DNA of 64,000 nt, taken from assembly GCA_023412655.1 (NCBI GenBank), contig JAEYNH010000034.1, positions 7,688-71,687 of the forward strand. The letters run 5' to 3'. Position numbers and translations under genes: made by a program. The notes under the pieces are model-generated. The model was not told where the DNA came from, did not search any database, and saw only the letters and a program-made list of their open reading frames with translations. Positions 55,072 through 63,995 of this stretch are shown in pieces (within the stretch, counting starts at the first letter, position 1; the number at the start of each line of letters is the position of its first letter). The stretch is from Pseudomonadota bacterium (GTDB lineage Bacteria; Pseudomonadota; Alphaproteobacteria; Caulobacterales; Caulobacteraceae).

Positions 55072-55464
55072 GTGGAAAGAACCGACAAAAAAGTAGGGTA
55101 CTCACCTACAGGTAAGCTTGAGGACGTGACGCCGGACATGGCCGCGTCCGGGGTCGACGCCGCCTTCCGCATGCTGGAGGGCCGCTGGAAAATGACCATC
55201 ATCTTCCAGTTGTTCGACAAGGGGGTGCTGCGGTTCTCGGACCTGGAGCGCGCCATTCCCGGCGTCTCGCAGAAGATGCTGATCCAGCAGCTCCGCGACC
55301 TGGAGAAGGACGGCATCGTGCGGCGGGTGGTCTATCCCCAGGTGCCGCCCAAGGTGGAGTACAGCCTCACCGATTGGGGACAGGCCATGTGCCCGGCGCT
55401 GGACGCCCTGCTGGAATGGGCGGCGATGCGCCCTGCGCCTCAGGGGGCGAGCGGCGCGGAATAG
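55072..55464 (+). CDS. HxlR-family transcriptional regulator
   Basis: This is a winged-helix HxlR regulator with LEGRWKMTIIFQLFDKGVLR, GVSQKMLIQQLRDLEKDGIV and YPQVPPKVEYSLTDWGQAMC. With the GTG at 55072 it has 130 residues, but the first 22 codons cover an AT-richer stretch with an operator-like palindrome (55101-55116), so ATG 55138 (108 residues) is a serious alternative. It lacks the N-terminal Cys of typical family members. The divergent NTF2-SDR gene is its likely target. Its end overlaps the convergent NIPSNAP gene by 25 bases. Confidence 0.8.
   Translation: MERTDKKVGYSPTGKLEDVTPDMAASGVDAAFRMLEGRWKMTIIFQLFDKGVLRFSDLERAIPGVSQKMLIQQLRDLEKDGIVRRVVYPQVPPKVEYSLTDWGQAMCPALDALLEWAAMRPAPQGASGAE
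55101..55116. promoter_or_regulatory. HxlR operator candidate
   Basis: CTCACCTACAGGTAAG is an imperfect palindrome around ACCTACAGGT, of the GTACTCACC/GGTAAG kind seen at HxlR-regulated promoters. It lies between the divergent SDR and HxlR genes, or inside the HxlR N-terminus if the GTG start is used. Evidence is motif and position only. Confidence 0.4.
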
Positions 55465-55850
55465 GGCGTGGCGACGAGGGTCTTCTCCTCGATCTCGCCG
55501 ACCATCTGGCCGTGCTCGGCGCTGGTGATCCGCTTGATCTCGGCCCATTCCGGATCGGCCATGAACGTCGTCCACGCCGCCTTCATCGCCGCCTCGTCCT
55601 TCCACTGCAGGAGGTAGACGAACTCGGTCTTGCCCTCGCTCTTGGCCTCCCACATCGACAGGATCCTGAAGCCGTGGCGGGCCATGATGCGGGCGGCGTG
55701 ATCGCGGAAACGGTCGTGGAACGCGGCCTTGTTGCCGTCGAAGATCTCGTAGACGCGAAGTTGATTGATCGGCCGATCGTCCTCGGCCGCTTCGGCCGCG
55801 GCCGGGGCCATGAAGAACAGCATGACGGCGGCAAGCAGACTCCGGAGCAT
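55440..55850 (-). CDS. NIPSNAP family protein with signal peptide
   Basis: This 136-residue protein has an N-terminal signal peptide (LLAAVMLFFMAPAAAEA) followed by a NIPSNAP domain (NQLRVYEIFDGNKAAFHDRF, RHGFRILSMWEAKSEGKTEF, VYLLQWKDEAAMKAAWTTFM). NIPSNAP domains have a dimeric alpha/beta ferredoxin-like fold with no general function. The predicted location is the periplasm. Its 3' end overlaps the convergent HxlR gene. Confidence 0.82.
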   Translation of the reverse strand: MLRSLLAAVMLFFMAPAAAEAAEDDRPINQLRVYEIFDGNKAAFHDRFRDHAARIMARHGFRILSMWEAKSEGKTEFVYLLQWKDEAAMKAAWTTFMADPEWAEIKRITSAEHGQMVGEIEEKTLVATPYSAPLAP

Positions 55851-55873
55851 GGTGGCCCCCTCCCGATTGCGCT

Positions 55874-56590
55874 CTACAGGTAGGCGGGTCTCCCCGCGCT
55901 GCGATCCTTGTAACGCAGGAATGGCTTAGGTCGGGAGGGGTCCGCCATCCTGAGTTCGGCTTCGCGGATCATCAGCCGCGTCACGGTCGGCAGCGGCAGG
56001 TCCTGGACCTCGGCGAAGTCCACCCAGGCGATCTCCTCCAGCTCGCCGCAATCCGGCTGGCGCTCGAGGCTCATCAGCCGCTCGGCGTCGGCCATCAGGA
56101 ACCAGGTGTCGAACCGCTTGCCCACGCTGGGCGGGGTGACGGCCCGGGCGATCACGTCCAGCGCCTCCAGATCGGGCAGGGCGCCTTGCTCCACGAACGT
56201 GCGCCAGGGCCCGGCCAAAGGCCGCGCCGCTCCTCTGCGGGCGAGCAGGAGGCCGGCTTCCTCCCAGGTCTCACGCACCGCCGCCAAGGCCAGGGCGCGG
56301 CCCTTTCCGGGCTTCAGATAGGCGTCGAACAGCGTGGCGACCCCCGGCCTGAGGTCGGTGGAGAACGGCGCCCGATAGTCGCTGCGGTCGATCCGCCCAC
56401 CCGGGAACACCCAGCGGTCCGGCATGAAGGAGTGGCCGCCGTGGCGCCGCCCCATCAGCACCCGAGGCTTGGGGCCGTCGCGCCGGATGATCATCACCGT
56501 GGCGGCGCTCTTGGGGCGCACGGCCTTCTGTCCCGCGGTGCGGGGCGGGCCTTCGGGCTTCAGGGGCAGGACGGGCGCGTCGTTGGACAT
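55874..56590 (-). CDS. Nudix hydrolase
   Basis: This 238-residue protein has a Nudix domain: VMIIRRDGPKPRVLMGRRH, FMPDRWVFPGGRIDRSD and, after an insertion of about 30 residues, LALAAVRETWEEAGLLLARR, which completes the Nudix box. The split box and WVFPGGRID are typical of a subfamily similar to NUDT19/RppH-like CoA or acyl-CoA pyrophosphatases. I chose ATG 56590. It follows rnr on the same strand and may be co-transcribed. Confidence 0.85.
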   Translation of the reverse strand: MSNDAPVLPLKPEGPPRTAGQKAVRPKSAATVMIIRRDGPKPRVLMGRRHGGHSFMPDRWVFPGGRIDRSDYRAPFSTDLRPGVATLFDAYLKPGKGRALALAAVRETWEEAGLLLARRGAARPLAGPWRTFVEQGALPDLEALDVIARAVTPPSVGKRFDTWFLMADAERLMSLERQPDCGELEEIAWVDFAEVQDLPLPTVTRLMIREAELRMADPSRPKPFLRYKDRSAGRPAYL

Positions 56591-56652
56591 CGTGGGAAAC
56601 TGTGGCGGGGTAAGCAGGGGCTGGAAAGCGTGACGCGGCGTCAGGTTCGGGC

Positions 56653-58971
56653 TCAGCGACGGGGCTTCTTCTTGCCTTTCGACTTGGGCGTACGGCCCGC
56701 GCCGCCGCCCCGGAGCTTGCCGCCCGATCCGCCGCGCGAGGGGCGACGGAACTCGCGGTCGCCGCGGCCTCTGACACCCAGCCTTGGCCGTGGGGCCGAG
56801 CGGTCGGGCGGGGCCGGTTCGCTCAGCACGTCGAACAGCAGGCCGCCAGTGAGCGGCGTCGCCTCGCGCAGCCGCACCTGCACGTTCATGCCCAGCGGCC
56901 AGCGGGCGCCGGTGCGCTCGCCCACCAGGGCATGGGCGCGGTCGTCGTGGACGAAATATTCGCCGCCCAGGCTCGAGACAGGCGCAAGGCCGTCGGCGCC
57001 CGTCTCCGTCAGCCGCACGAACAGGCCGAAGCGGGTCACGCCAGTGATCTTGCCCTCGAACTCGGCGCCCACGCGGTCGGCCAGGAAGGCGGCGATGTAG
57101 CGGTCGGTGGCGTCCCGCTCGGCGGCCATGGCGCGGCGCTCGGCGGCGGTGATGTGCTCGGCCGTCCCCTTCATCGTGGCGATGTCTCGGTCGCACAGGC
57201 CGTCCTTGCCGAGGCCCAAGGCGGTGATGAGGGCCCGGTGCACCACCAGGTCGGCATAGCGGCGGATGGGCGAGGTGAAGTGGGCGTACTTGGCCAGGTT
57301 CAGCCCGTAGTGGCCGATGTTCTCGGTAGAGTAGTGGGCCTGCATCTGGGTGCGCAGCACCACCTCGTTGACGATCTCGGCGTTGGGCGTGTCGCGGGTC
57401 TCGGCCAGCAGGCGGTTGAACCGCTCGGTGCGCGGCGCCTCGCCCTTGGTCCAGGGCAGACCGAGCGTGGCCAGGAAGTCTGTGAGGTTGAAGATCTTCT
57501 CCTGGCTGGGCGCGTCGTGCACCCGGTACACCAGCGGGATCTTCTTCTGCTCAAGCGTCTCGGCGGCGCAGACGTTCGCCTGGATCATGAACTCCTCGAT
57601 CAGGCGGTGCGCCTCCAGGCTGGCGCGCGGGGTGATCGAGGCCACCTGTCCGTCCGCTCCGATGACGATCTTCCGCTCCAGGCTCTCGATGGCCAGGGGC
57701 GAGCGGGCGTCGCGGCCCTTCTTCAGCACGGCATAGGCCGCCCAAAGCGGCTTCAGCACGCTCTCCAGCAGCGGTCCGGTCTTGTCGTCCGGCTTGCCGT
57801 CGATGGCCGCCTGCGCCTGCTCATAGGACAGCTTGGCCGCCGAGCGCATCAGGCCGCGCACGAAGCGGTGCGACCGCTTGCGCCCGTCGGCGCCGAACAC
57901 CATCCGCACCGCCAGGGTGGCGCGGTTCTCGCCTTCGCGCAGGCTGCACAGGCCGTTCGACAGCCGTTCGGGCAGCATCGGCTCCACCCGGTCGGGGAAG
58001 TAGACGCTATTGCCCTTCTCCCGGGCCTCGCGGTCCAGCGCCGAGCCCGGGGTGACGTAGGCCGCCACATCGGCGATGGCCACCCAGACGATCCAGCCGC
58101 CGGGGTTGTTCTCGTCGGCGTCGGGCTCGGCGAAGACCGCATCGTCGTGGTCGCGCGCGTCGGCCGGATCGATCGTGATCAGCGGAACCTCGCGCAGGTC
58201 CTCACGGCCGGCCAGGGTCGGCGGCTGCGCCGCCTCGGCCTCGGCCTCGGCCGCCGCCGAGAAGCCGGTGGGGATGCCATGGGCGTAGATGGCGATCATC
58301 GAGGCCGCCCGGGGCTCGTCCTCGCGGCCGACCACCTCCAGCACCTTGCCGCGCTTGGAGCCATAGCGGCCGACAGAGCCCTCCACCTGCGCCACCACCA
58401 GGTCACCGTCGCGGAGCTCGCCGGGGTCGGAGAGCACCAGGCTGTCCTTGGTGCGACGGTCCACCGGCTCCAGGCGCACTTCACGCCGGGCCCTGCGCAC
58501 GACGCCCAGGATCCGATGGGCGCTCTGGCCCAGGCGCTTGATCAGCCGGGCCTCGATCTCGCCGTTCTCCAGACGCACGAAGCGGACCAGCAGCTTGTCC
58601 CCGAGGCCAGGGGCCGGTCCCGAGACGTCGCCGCCGGGGGCGAGCGGCACGAGCGGGGCGTCCTCGCCCTTGATCAGGCGGACCATCAGGTCGCCGTCCG
58701 GACTGCGCTCCACCGCCGCGGCCACGCCCACCTCGGGCAGGGCGCCGGTTTCGGCGAAGCCCCGGCGGCTGCGGCGCGAGAGCGTCCCGTCGGCCTCCAG
58801 ATCGTTCATCATCATGCGCAGGGCGCGGCGGTCGCCACCCTTGAGGCCGAAGGCGCGGGCGATGGCGGCCTTGTCGATCTCGCCATGCTCGCGGATGTAG
58901 GCGAGGAGCGTCTCGCGGTCGGGCAGGCCCTGGGGGACTCGGGCGGGTTTCGGCTTGTTCGGTCGGGCCAT
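56653..58971 (-). CDS. rnr: Ribonuclease R
   Basis: This 772-residue processive 3'-5' exoribonuclease degrades structured RNA. It has the N-terminal winged-helix-like domain (LLAYIREHGEIDKAAIARAF), cold-shock domains, the RNB catalytic domain (LITIDPADARDHDDAVFAEP with the metal-binding Asp series; KYAHFTSPIRRYADLVVHRA), the S1 domain and a basic Lys/Arg-rich C-terminus (RTPKSKGKKKPRR). It is preceded on the same strand by topA; the 161-base spacer holds a 9-bp hairpin at 59095-59124 without T-run. Confidence 0.95.
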   Translation of the reverse strand: MARPNKPKPARVPQGLPDRETLLAYIREHGEIDKAAIARAFGLKGGDRRALRMMMNDLEADGTLSRRSRRGFAETGALPEVGVAAAVERSPDGDLMVRLIKGEDAPLVPLAPGGDVSGPAPGLGDKLLVRFVRLENGEIEARLIKRLGQSAHRILGVVRRARREVRLEPVDRRTKDSLVLSDPGELRDGDLVVAQVEGSVGRYGSKRGKVLEVVGREDEPRAASMIAIYAHGIPTGFSAAAEAEAEAAQPPTLAGREDLREVPLITIDPADARDHDDAVFAEPDADENNPGGWIVWVAIADVAAYVTPGSALDREAREKGNSVYFPDRVEPMLPERLSNGLCSLREGENRATLAVRMVFGADGRKRSHRFVRGLMRSAAKLSYEQAQAAIDGKPDDKTGPLLESVLKPLWAAYAVLKKGRDARSPLAIESLERKIVIGADGQVASITPRASLEAHRLIEEFMIQANVCAAETLEQKKIPLVYRVHDAPSQEKIFNLTDFLATLGLPWTKGEAPRTERFNRLLAETRDTPNAEIVNEVVLRTQMQAHYSTENIGHYGLNLAKYAHFTSPIRRYADLVVHRALITALGLGKDGLCDRDIATMKGTAEHITAAERRAMAAERDATDRYIAAFLADRVGAEFEGKITGVTRFGLFVRLTETGADGLAPVSSLGGEYFVHDDRAHALVGERTGARWPLGMNVQVRLREATPLTGGLLFDVLSEPAPPDRSAPRPRLGVRGRGDREFRRPSRGGSGGKLRGGGAGRTPKSKGKKKPRR

Positions 58972-59094
58972 GGCGGGTGCTTAGCACAACGCCAAGGCAG
59001 CGGTCCGGCTCCGTCGTCGAGCCGCTTCGTCGGTCAATCGGTTTTTCCCGGCGCCTGCCGGTGAGGCGAGGGCCTGGCCGGGACAGCTTCCCTT

Positions 59095-59124
59095 GTGGCG
59101 GCCCGACATCGGTCAGGCCGCCAC
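59095..59124 (-). other. Hairpin between topA and rnr
   Basis: GTGGCGGCC and GGCCGCCAC form a 9-bp perfect inverted repeat with a 12-base loop, nine bases after the topA stop on the minus strand. No T-run follows. It may be a weak terminator or an mRNA 3'-end stabiliser, or allow read-through to rnr. Confidence 0.4.
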
Positions 59125-59132
59125 GCGCCGGC

Positions 59133-61769
59133 TCAGAACGGGGCCTCGTCGTCCTCGACATCGGTCGAAGCCGGTTCGACTGCTTTGGCAGGCTTCTTTG
59201 CAGCAGCCTTCTTGGCGGGGGCCTTCTTGGCAGTCGCGCCCTTGGCGGCCGCCTTGCGGGCGGGCTTCTTCTTGCCGCCGCCCTTGGCCTCGCGTTCGGC
59301 CAGCAGCTTCACCGCCTCGTCCATGGTCAGAGCCGCGGGGTCCGTCCCCTTGGGCACCGTGGCGTTGGTGGAGCCATGCTTCACATAGGGGCCGTAACGC
59401 CCCGCCAGCACGCGGACGGGCTGTCCGTCGGCCGGGTGGGCCCCCAGGTCCTTCAGCGGCGCCTGATCGGCCCCGCCGGCCCGCTTGCCGCCGGCCCGCT
59501 TGGTGGCGATCAGGTCGACGGCTCGGTTGAGCCCCACCTCGAACACCTCGTCGACGTTCGGCAGGTTCGCGTAGGTGCCGTTGTGCTGCACGAAGGGGCC
59601 ATAGCGGCCGATGCCAGCCAGGATGGGCTGGCCGTCTTCCGGGTGCAGGCCCACCTCGCGCGGCAGGCGCAGCAGCCGCAGGGCCTTCTCCAGGTCCATG
59701 TCCGCGGCGCTCCACCCCTTGGGCAGGCTGGACCGCTTGGGCTTCTCGGCCTCGCCCAGCTGAACGTAGGGCCCGAAGCGGCCGGCCTTGAGCCAGACCG
59801 TCTCGCCGGTCGCCGGGTCGGTCCCCAGGTCGCGGTCGCCACTGCCGTCGGCGCCCTCGGCGCCGGGCGGTCCGAACGGGCGGGTGAAGCGGCACTCCGG
59901 ATAGTTCGAGCAGCCGACGAAGGCGCCGGTGCGGCTGGGTTTCAGGCTCAGCCGGCCGCTGCCGCAGCGCGGGCAGGCCCGCGGGTCCGAGCCGTCCGCC
60001 GTCGGTGGGAAGAGGGTGGAGGAGAGGCTCTCGTCCAGGGCGTCGATCACCTCGCGCGTGCCGATCTGGCCCAGCTCGCCCACCTTGGCGTTGAAGTCCG
60101 CCCAGAAGTTGCGCAGCAGCACCTTCCAGTCGAGGTCGCCGGCCGACACCTGGTCCAGCTGGTTCTCCAGCTCGGCGGTGAAGTCGTACTCGACGTACTT
60201 CTTGAAGAACTCCTCAAGGAAGATGGTGACGATCCGGCCCTGGTCCTCGGGGATGAACCGCTGCTTCTCCATCCGCACATAGGCCCGGTCACGCAGGCGC
60301 TCCAGGATCGAGGCGTAGGTCGAGGGCCGGCCGATGCCGAGCTCCTCCATCTTCTTCACCAGGCTAGCTTCGGAGTAGCGCGGCGGGGGCTCTGTGAAGT
60401 GCTGGTCGGCCTGGGCCCGGCGAACCGTGGCCTGGGCGCCTTCCGCCACCTGGGGCAGGCGGCCGCCTTCCTCGTCCTCGGGATCGTCCTGGCCTTCCTC
60501 ATAGACCGCCAAGTAGCCGGGGAAGGTCACCACCTGGCCGGTGGCGCGCAGCCCGGTGCGCCCATCGGCGCTGTCGAGGTCGATGGTGGTCCGCTCGATG
60601 CGGGCGGCTTCCATCTGGGAGGCGATCATCCGCTTCCAGATCAGCTCATAAAGGCGGCCCAGGTCGCCATCCAGCCGCAGCTTGCCGGGATTGCGGGCCA
60701 GGCTGGTCGGCCGGATCGCCTCGTGGGCTTCCTGGGCGTTTTTCGCCTTGGTCGAATAGAATCGGGGCTTCTCGGGCACATAGTCCTTGCCGTAGAGCCC
60801 GCCGATCACCGCGCGCGCCTCGTCCAGCGCCTCGGGCGCCGTCTGGACGCCGTCGGTCCGCATGTAGGTGATCAGGCCCACCGTCTCGCCGCCGATGTCG
60901 ACGCCCTCGTACAGCCTCTGGGCCGCCTGCATCGTCCGCTGGGCCGAGAAGCCCAGCTTGCGGGCGGCTTCCTGCTGCAGGGTCGAGGTGGTGAACGGCG
61001 GCGGCGGCGAGCGGCGGCCGGGCTTGCGCTCGACGGCGGCGATCTTGAACGAGGCCGCCTTCACGGCGTCGCGGGCGGCGAAGGCCGAGGTCTCGTTGTT
61101 CAGGTCGAACTTGGAGAGGCGCTTGCCCTCGTGCTTCACCAGGCGGGCGGTGAAGGGATCTCCGCCGGCGGCGACCTCGGCCTCCACCGTCCAGTATTCC
61201 TGGGTCCGGAACCGCTCGATCTCGAGCTCGCGGTCGACGATCAGGCGGAGGGCCACCGACTGAACCCGGCCGGCCGACTTGGCGCCCGGCAGCTTGCGCC
61301 ATAGCACCGGCGAGAGCGTGAAGCCCACCAGGTAGTCGAGCGCGCGGCGGGCCAGGTAGGCTTCCACCAGCTCCATGTCGAGCTCGCGCGGATTGGCCAT
61401 GGCTTCGGTCACGGCCGACTTGGTGATGGCGTTGAACACCACCCGCTGGACCTTGGCGTCCTTCAGCGCGCGCTTCTTCTGAAGCACCTCCAGAACGTGC
61501 CACGAGATGGCCTCGCCCTCGCGATCCGGGTCGGTAGCGAGAATCAGGCGGTCGGCGCCCTTGGCGGCCTCGGCGATCTCGGACAGCCGCTTGGCGGCCT
61601 TGGAGTCCACGTCCCAGGACATGGCGAAGTCGTCATCCGGGCGCACCGACCCGTCCTTCGCGGGCAGGTCGCGGACGTGGCCATAGCTGGCCAGCACCTT
61701 GAAGTCGGACCCCAGGTACTTGTTGATGGTCTTGGCCTTGGCCGGGCTCTCGACGATGACGACGTTCAT
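59133..61769 (-). CDS. topA: DNA topoisomerase I
   Basis: This 878-residue type IA topoisomerase relaxes negative supercoils. It has the TOPRIM domain (MNVVIVESPAKAKTINKYLG, ATDPDREGEAISWHVLE), the active-site Tyr302 in GLITYMRTDG, one C4 zinc finger (CPRCGSGRLSLKPSRTGAFV, CSNYPEC) and C-terminal topo_C repeats (GRFGPYVQLG, GRYGPFVQHN, GRYGPYVKHG), ending in a Lys/Ala-rich tail. I chose ATG 61769 because the family begins there. It lies between dprA and rnr, all on the minus strand. Confidence 0.96.
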   Translation of the reverse strand: MNVVIVESPAKAKTINKYLGSDFKVLASYGHVRDLPAKDGSVRPDDDFAMSWDVDSKAAKRLSEIAEAAKGADRLILATDPDREGEAISWHVLEVLQKKRALKDAKVQRVVFNAITKSAVTEAMANPRELDMELVEAYLARRALDYLVGFTLSPVLWRKLPGAKSAGRVQSVALRLIVDRELEIERFRTQEYWTVEAEVAAGGDPFTARLVKHEGKRLSKFDLNNETSAFAARDAVKAASFKIAAVERKPGRRSPPPPFTTSTLQQEAARKLGFSAQRTMQAAQRLYEGVDIGGETVGLITYMRTDGVQTAPEALDEARAVIGGLYGKDYVPEKPRFYSTKAKNAQEAHEAIRPTSLARNPGKLRLDGDLGRLYELIWKRMIASQMEAARIERTTIDLDSADGRTGLRATGQVVTFPGYLAVYEEGQDDPEDEEGGRLPQVAEGAQATVRRAQADQHFTEPPPRYSEASLVKKMEELGIGRPSTYASILERLRDRAYVRMEKQRFIPEDQGRIVTIFLEEFFKKYVEYDFTAELENQLDQVSAGDLDWKVLLRNFWADFNAKVGELGQIGTREVIDALDESLSSTLFPPTADGSDPRACPRCGSGRLSLKPSRTGAFVGCSNYPECRFTRPFGPPGAEGADGSGDRDLGTDPATGETVWLKAGRFGPYVQLGEAEKPKRSSLPKGWSAADMDLEKALRLLRLPREVGLHPEDGQPILAGIGRYGPFVQHNGTYANLPNVDEVFEVGLNRAVDLIATKRAGGKRAGGADQAPLKDLGAHPADGQPVRVLAGRYGPYVKHGSTNATVPKGTDPAALTMDEAVKLLAEREAKGGGKKKPARKAAAKGATAKKAPAKKAAAKKPAKAVEPASTDVEDDEAPF

Positions 61770-61881
61770 TACGATGGGTCTGGTCCTTAAGAGGCGCGGA
61801 AGGTGGGGGCGGCCTAGACCCCCTGTCAACGGGCGCGGCGACGTGGCGTCAGCCGGAACGGGGGCGAGCCCCTAAAGGGGC

Positions 61882-62976
61882 TCAGCCGGCGCTCACCATT
61901 CCGCCGGGCAGCAGTTCGGCCCGTCCGGCCAGGGAAAGTTCCACCAGGGCGGCGAACACCGCGGGGGCGGGCGCGCCCGTCGCCCGCACCAGCTCGTCGC
62001 GGCTGACCGGCGTGGGAGAGAGCAGGTCGGCCACCTGGCGTAACAGCGCGGCGTCCGTCTCGGCGGGCGGGGCCGGGCTGTAACGGGGCCCGTCCGGCTC
62101 GCGCAGATCCCGCAGGCCTTCGAGGGCCCGGAGCACGTCATCGACGCCCTCGCAGATGGCGGCGCCCTGGCGGATCAGGTCGTTGGCGCCCTTGGCCCGG
62201 GGATCCAATGGGGAGCCGGGCACGGCCAGAACCTCACGCCCCTGTTCGGCGGCCAGGCGGGCGGTGATCAGCGACCCAGAGCGAAGTTCGGCCTCCACCA
62301 CTACGACCGCGCGGGAGAGGCCGGCGATGATCCGGTTGCGGCGGGGGAAGTCCCGGGCCACGGCGCGGCGGCCCGGCTCGTTCTCCGAGATGACGCAGCC
62401 ATCCTCGACGAGGCGCTCGTACAGCGGGCGATGCTCGGGCGGATAGACGTCGTCCACGCCGCCGCCGAGGACCGCGGCGGTTCCGGTGGGCAGGGCGCCT
62501 TCGTGGGCGGCGCCGTCGATGCCGCGGGCCATGCCCGAGACCACCACATGGCCGGTCCGGCCAAGGTCGGCGGCGAGGCCTCGGGCGAAGCGCTGGCCGG
62601 CTGCCGAGGCCACCCGCGCCCCGACCACCGCGACGCAGGGCCTGGCCAGCAGCTCGGCCTTGCCGCGAACCCAGAGCAGCGGCGGCGGCGGTTCTAACGC
62701 CGCCAGCGGCAGGGGAAAGTCGGGCTCGCAGGTGGCGATCAGCCGGGCCCCCAGGGCCGCGCCGGCCTCGAGCTCGGCCTCCGCCTCGGCTTCGCTGGGG
62801 ATCGCCAGGGGCTTCATCCGCCCGCCGCGGCGGGCAAGGTCGGGCAGGGCGGCGAGGGCCAGCGACGGCTCCCCGAAGCGGCCGATCAGCTGGTCGAACG
62901 TCACCGCCCCGACGTTCTCGGTGCGGGCCAGCCGCAGCCAGTCGCGGCGCTGGGCGTCGGTGAGCTTGCGGATCAC
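61882..62976 (-). CDS. dprA: DNA-processing protein DprA
   Basis: DprA protects incoming single-stranded DNA and loads RecA in natural transformation. The 364-residue protein has a SAM-like N-terminus ([20 protein letters not shown]), the Rossmann core ([60 protein letters not shown]) and a C-terminal winged helix ([20 protein letters not shown]). Its start overlaps the plsY stop by ATGA. A GAGCCCC/GGGGCTC hairpin overlaps the stop codon. Confidence 0.95.
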   Translation of the reverse strand: MIRKLTDAQRRDWLRLARTENVGAVTFDQLIGRFGEPSLALAALPDLARRGGRMKPLAIPSEAEAEAELEAGAALGARLIATCEPDFPLPLAALEPPPPLLWVRGKAELLARPCVAVVGARVASAAGQRFARGLAADLGRTGHVVVSGMARGIDGAAHEGALPTGTAAVLGGGVDDVYPPEHRPLYERLVEDGCVISENEPGRRAVARDFPRRNRIIAGLSRAVVVVEAELRSGSLITARLAAEQGREVLAVPGSPLDPRAKGANDLIRQGAAICEGVDDVLRALEGLRDLREPDGPRYSPAPPAETDAALLRQVADLLSPTPVSRDELVRATGAPAPAVFAALVELSLAGRAELLPGGMVSAG

Positions 62977-63608
62977 GCCTTCTTGGAGCCGCCGATGCGC
63001 GGTTCATCGCCCTTCAGCAGGCGCCGGATGTTGGGCGCATGGCGGACATAGATCAGGATGGCCATGAACAGCGCCATGAGCGCGATCGGCTCGGGCCGCT
63101 TCACCAGGAACACCAGGGCCGGAGCCAGCGCCGCGGCCACGAGGGCCGCAAGGGACGAGATGCGGAAGACGAAGGCGGTGACCAGCCAGGCCGCGCCGGC
63201 CAGCAGGCCCACCGGCCAGGCGGCGGCCAGGAGGGTGCCGAAGAAGGTGGCCACGCCCTTGCCGCCCTTGAAGCCCAGCCAGACCGGGAACAGGTGGCCC
63301 AGGAAGGCCGAGGCGCCGGCCAGCGCGGTCAGGGTCGCCTGCGTCTCGACGGGGGCCGTGCGCGTGGCGAGCCAGGCCAGGAACACCGCCACCGCGCCCT
63401 TGCCGCCGTCGCCTAGCAGGGTCAGCAGAGCCAGGTCCTTGCGGCCGGTGCGCAACACATTGGTCGCGCCGATGTTGCCCGAGCCGATGGAACGGACGTC
63501 CCCCGCGCCGCCCAGCTTGGTGGCGATCACCCCGAACGGGATCGATCCCAGCAGGTAGCCGCCGATCACGGCCGCCGCGGTCAGGACGGGATTCAGAGAT
63601 TCGAACAT
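62973..63608 (-). CDS. plsY: Glycerol-3-phosphate acyltransferase PlsY
   Basis: PlsY acylates glycerol-3-phosphate with acyl-phosphate at the inner membrane, the first step of phospholipid synthesis. The 211-residue protein has five to seven hydrophobic segments and the family motifs [28 protein letters not shown] (glycerol-3-phosphate site), and [20 protein letters not shown]. It is coupled to dprA by an ATGA overlap, an order kept in several alphaproteobacteria. Confidence 0.96.
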   Translation of the reverse strand: MFESLNPVLTAAAVIGGYLLGSIPFGVIATKLGGAGDVRSIGSGNIGATNVLRTGRKDLALLTLLGDGGKGAVAVFLAWLATRTAPVETQATLTALAGASAFLGHLFPVWLGFKGGKGVATFFGTLLAAAWPVGLLAGAAWLVTAFVFRISSLAALVAAALAPALVFLVKRPEPIALMALFMAILIYVRHAPNIRRLLKGDEPRIGGSKKA

Positions 63609-63656
63609 TCAGCGCTCCCCCTAGTGCGTTTGTCGTAGCGCGCCCCGGCGCGCACG

Positions 63657-63788
63657 TCAGCGCCTCGCTTGGGTCGTGGACATTCCTTCGGCGACGGGCA
63701 GTCCGGCCGCGACGCACCGATCGAGCACCTCCTGCCGCCGTTCCCTGAAGAGCGCCATATTGAGCAGCAGCGGTCGCCTGTTCGCCAT
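63657..63788 (-). CDS. Possible 43-residue ORF upstream of plsY
   Basis: An ATG at 63788 opens a 43-residue frame (MANRRPLLLNMALFRERRQE, ending STTQARR). It has no clear ribosome binding site (only GGATCGAG) and no recognisable family. It ends 48 bases before plsY. It could be a small basic protein or chance; I include it because the 392-base region before plsY otherwise lacks a gene. Confidence 0.25.
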   Translation of the reverse strand: MANRRPLLLNMALFRERRQEVLDRCVAAGLPVAEGMSTTQARR

Positions 63789-63824
63789 CTCGATCCGAAG
63801 AAAAGGACCCCAGTAAGGCACGGC

Positions 63825-63926
63825 CTAAAGCCTTACCGCCGTGCCGCCGCCGGGCGCAACGCTTCCCACGAAACCGCCGCCGGCTGCGCCAAGCAGGGTC
63901 AAAGGCCCCTTGGAACTTCCAGCCAT
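63825..63926 (-). CDS. 33-residue ORF below a LexA box
   Basis: An ATG at 63926, preceded by GGGGAGA, starts a 33-residue Gly-rich peptide (MAGSSKGPLTLLGAAGGGFV then GSVAPGGG). It is mildly hydrophobic in its middle. A LexA-type box lies 55 bases upstream and overlaps a possible -35 (TTGTTC) with TATGGT 16 bases later. Very small SOS-induced proteins such as SidA (29 residues) exist in Caulobacter, but I cannot establish homology. Confidence 0.4.
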   Translation of the reverse strand: MAGSSKGPLTLLGAAGGGFVGSVAPGGGTAVRL

Positions 63927-63980
63927 CAATTCTCCCCAGCCTATTGGTCGAGGAGCTTACCATAGCTGAGTTATGAAGTC

Positions 63981-63995
63981 GAACAAAAAGAGAAC
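63981..63995 (-). promoter_or_regulatory. LexA (SOS) box GTTC-N7-GTTC
   Basis: On the minus strand GTTCTCTTTTTGTTC fits the alphaproteobacterial LexA consensus GTTCN7GTTC exactly, with an AT-rich spacer. It lies 55 bases before the 33-residue ORF and at the window edge, so it could also serve a gene to the right outside the window. Confidence 0.65.

Noticed and set aside
56932..59064. 710-codon open frame opposite rnr
   Set aside because: Antisense shadow of RNase R; no family resemblance.
58977..61304. 775-codon open frame opposite topA
   Set aside because: Antisense shadow of topoisomerase I; composition typical of the complementary strand of a GC-rich gene.
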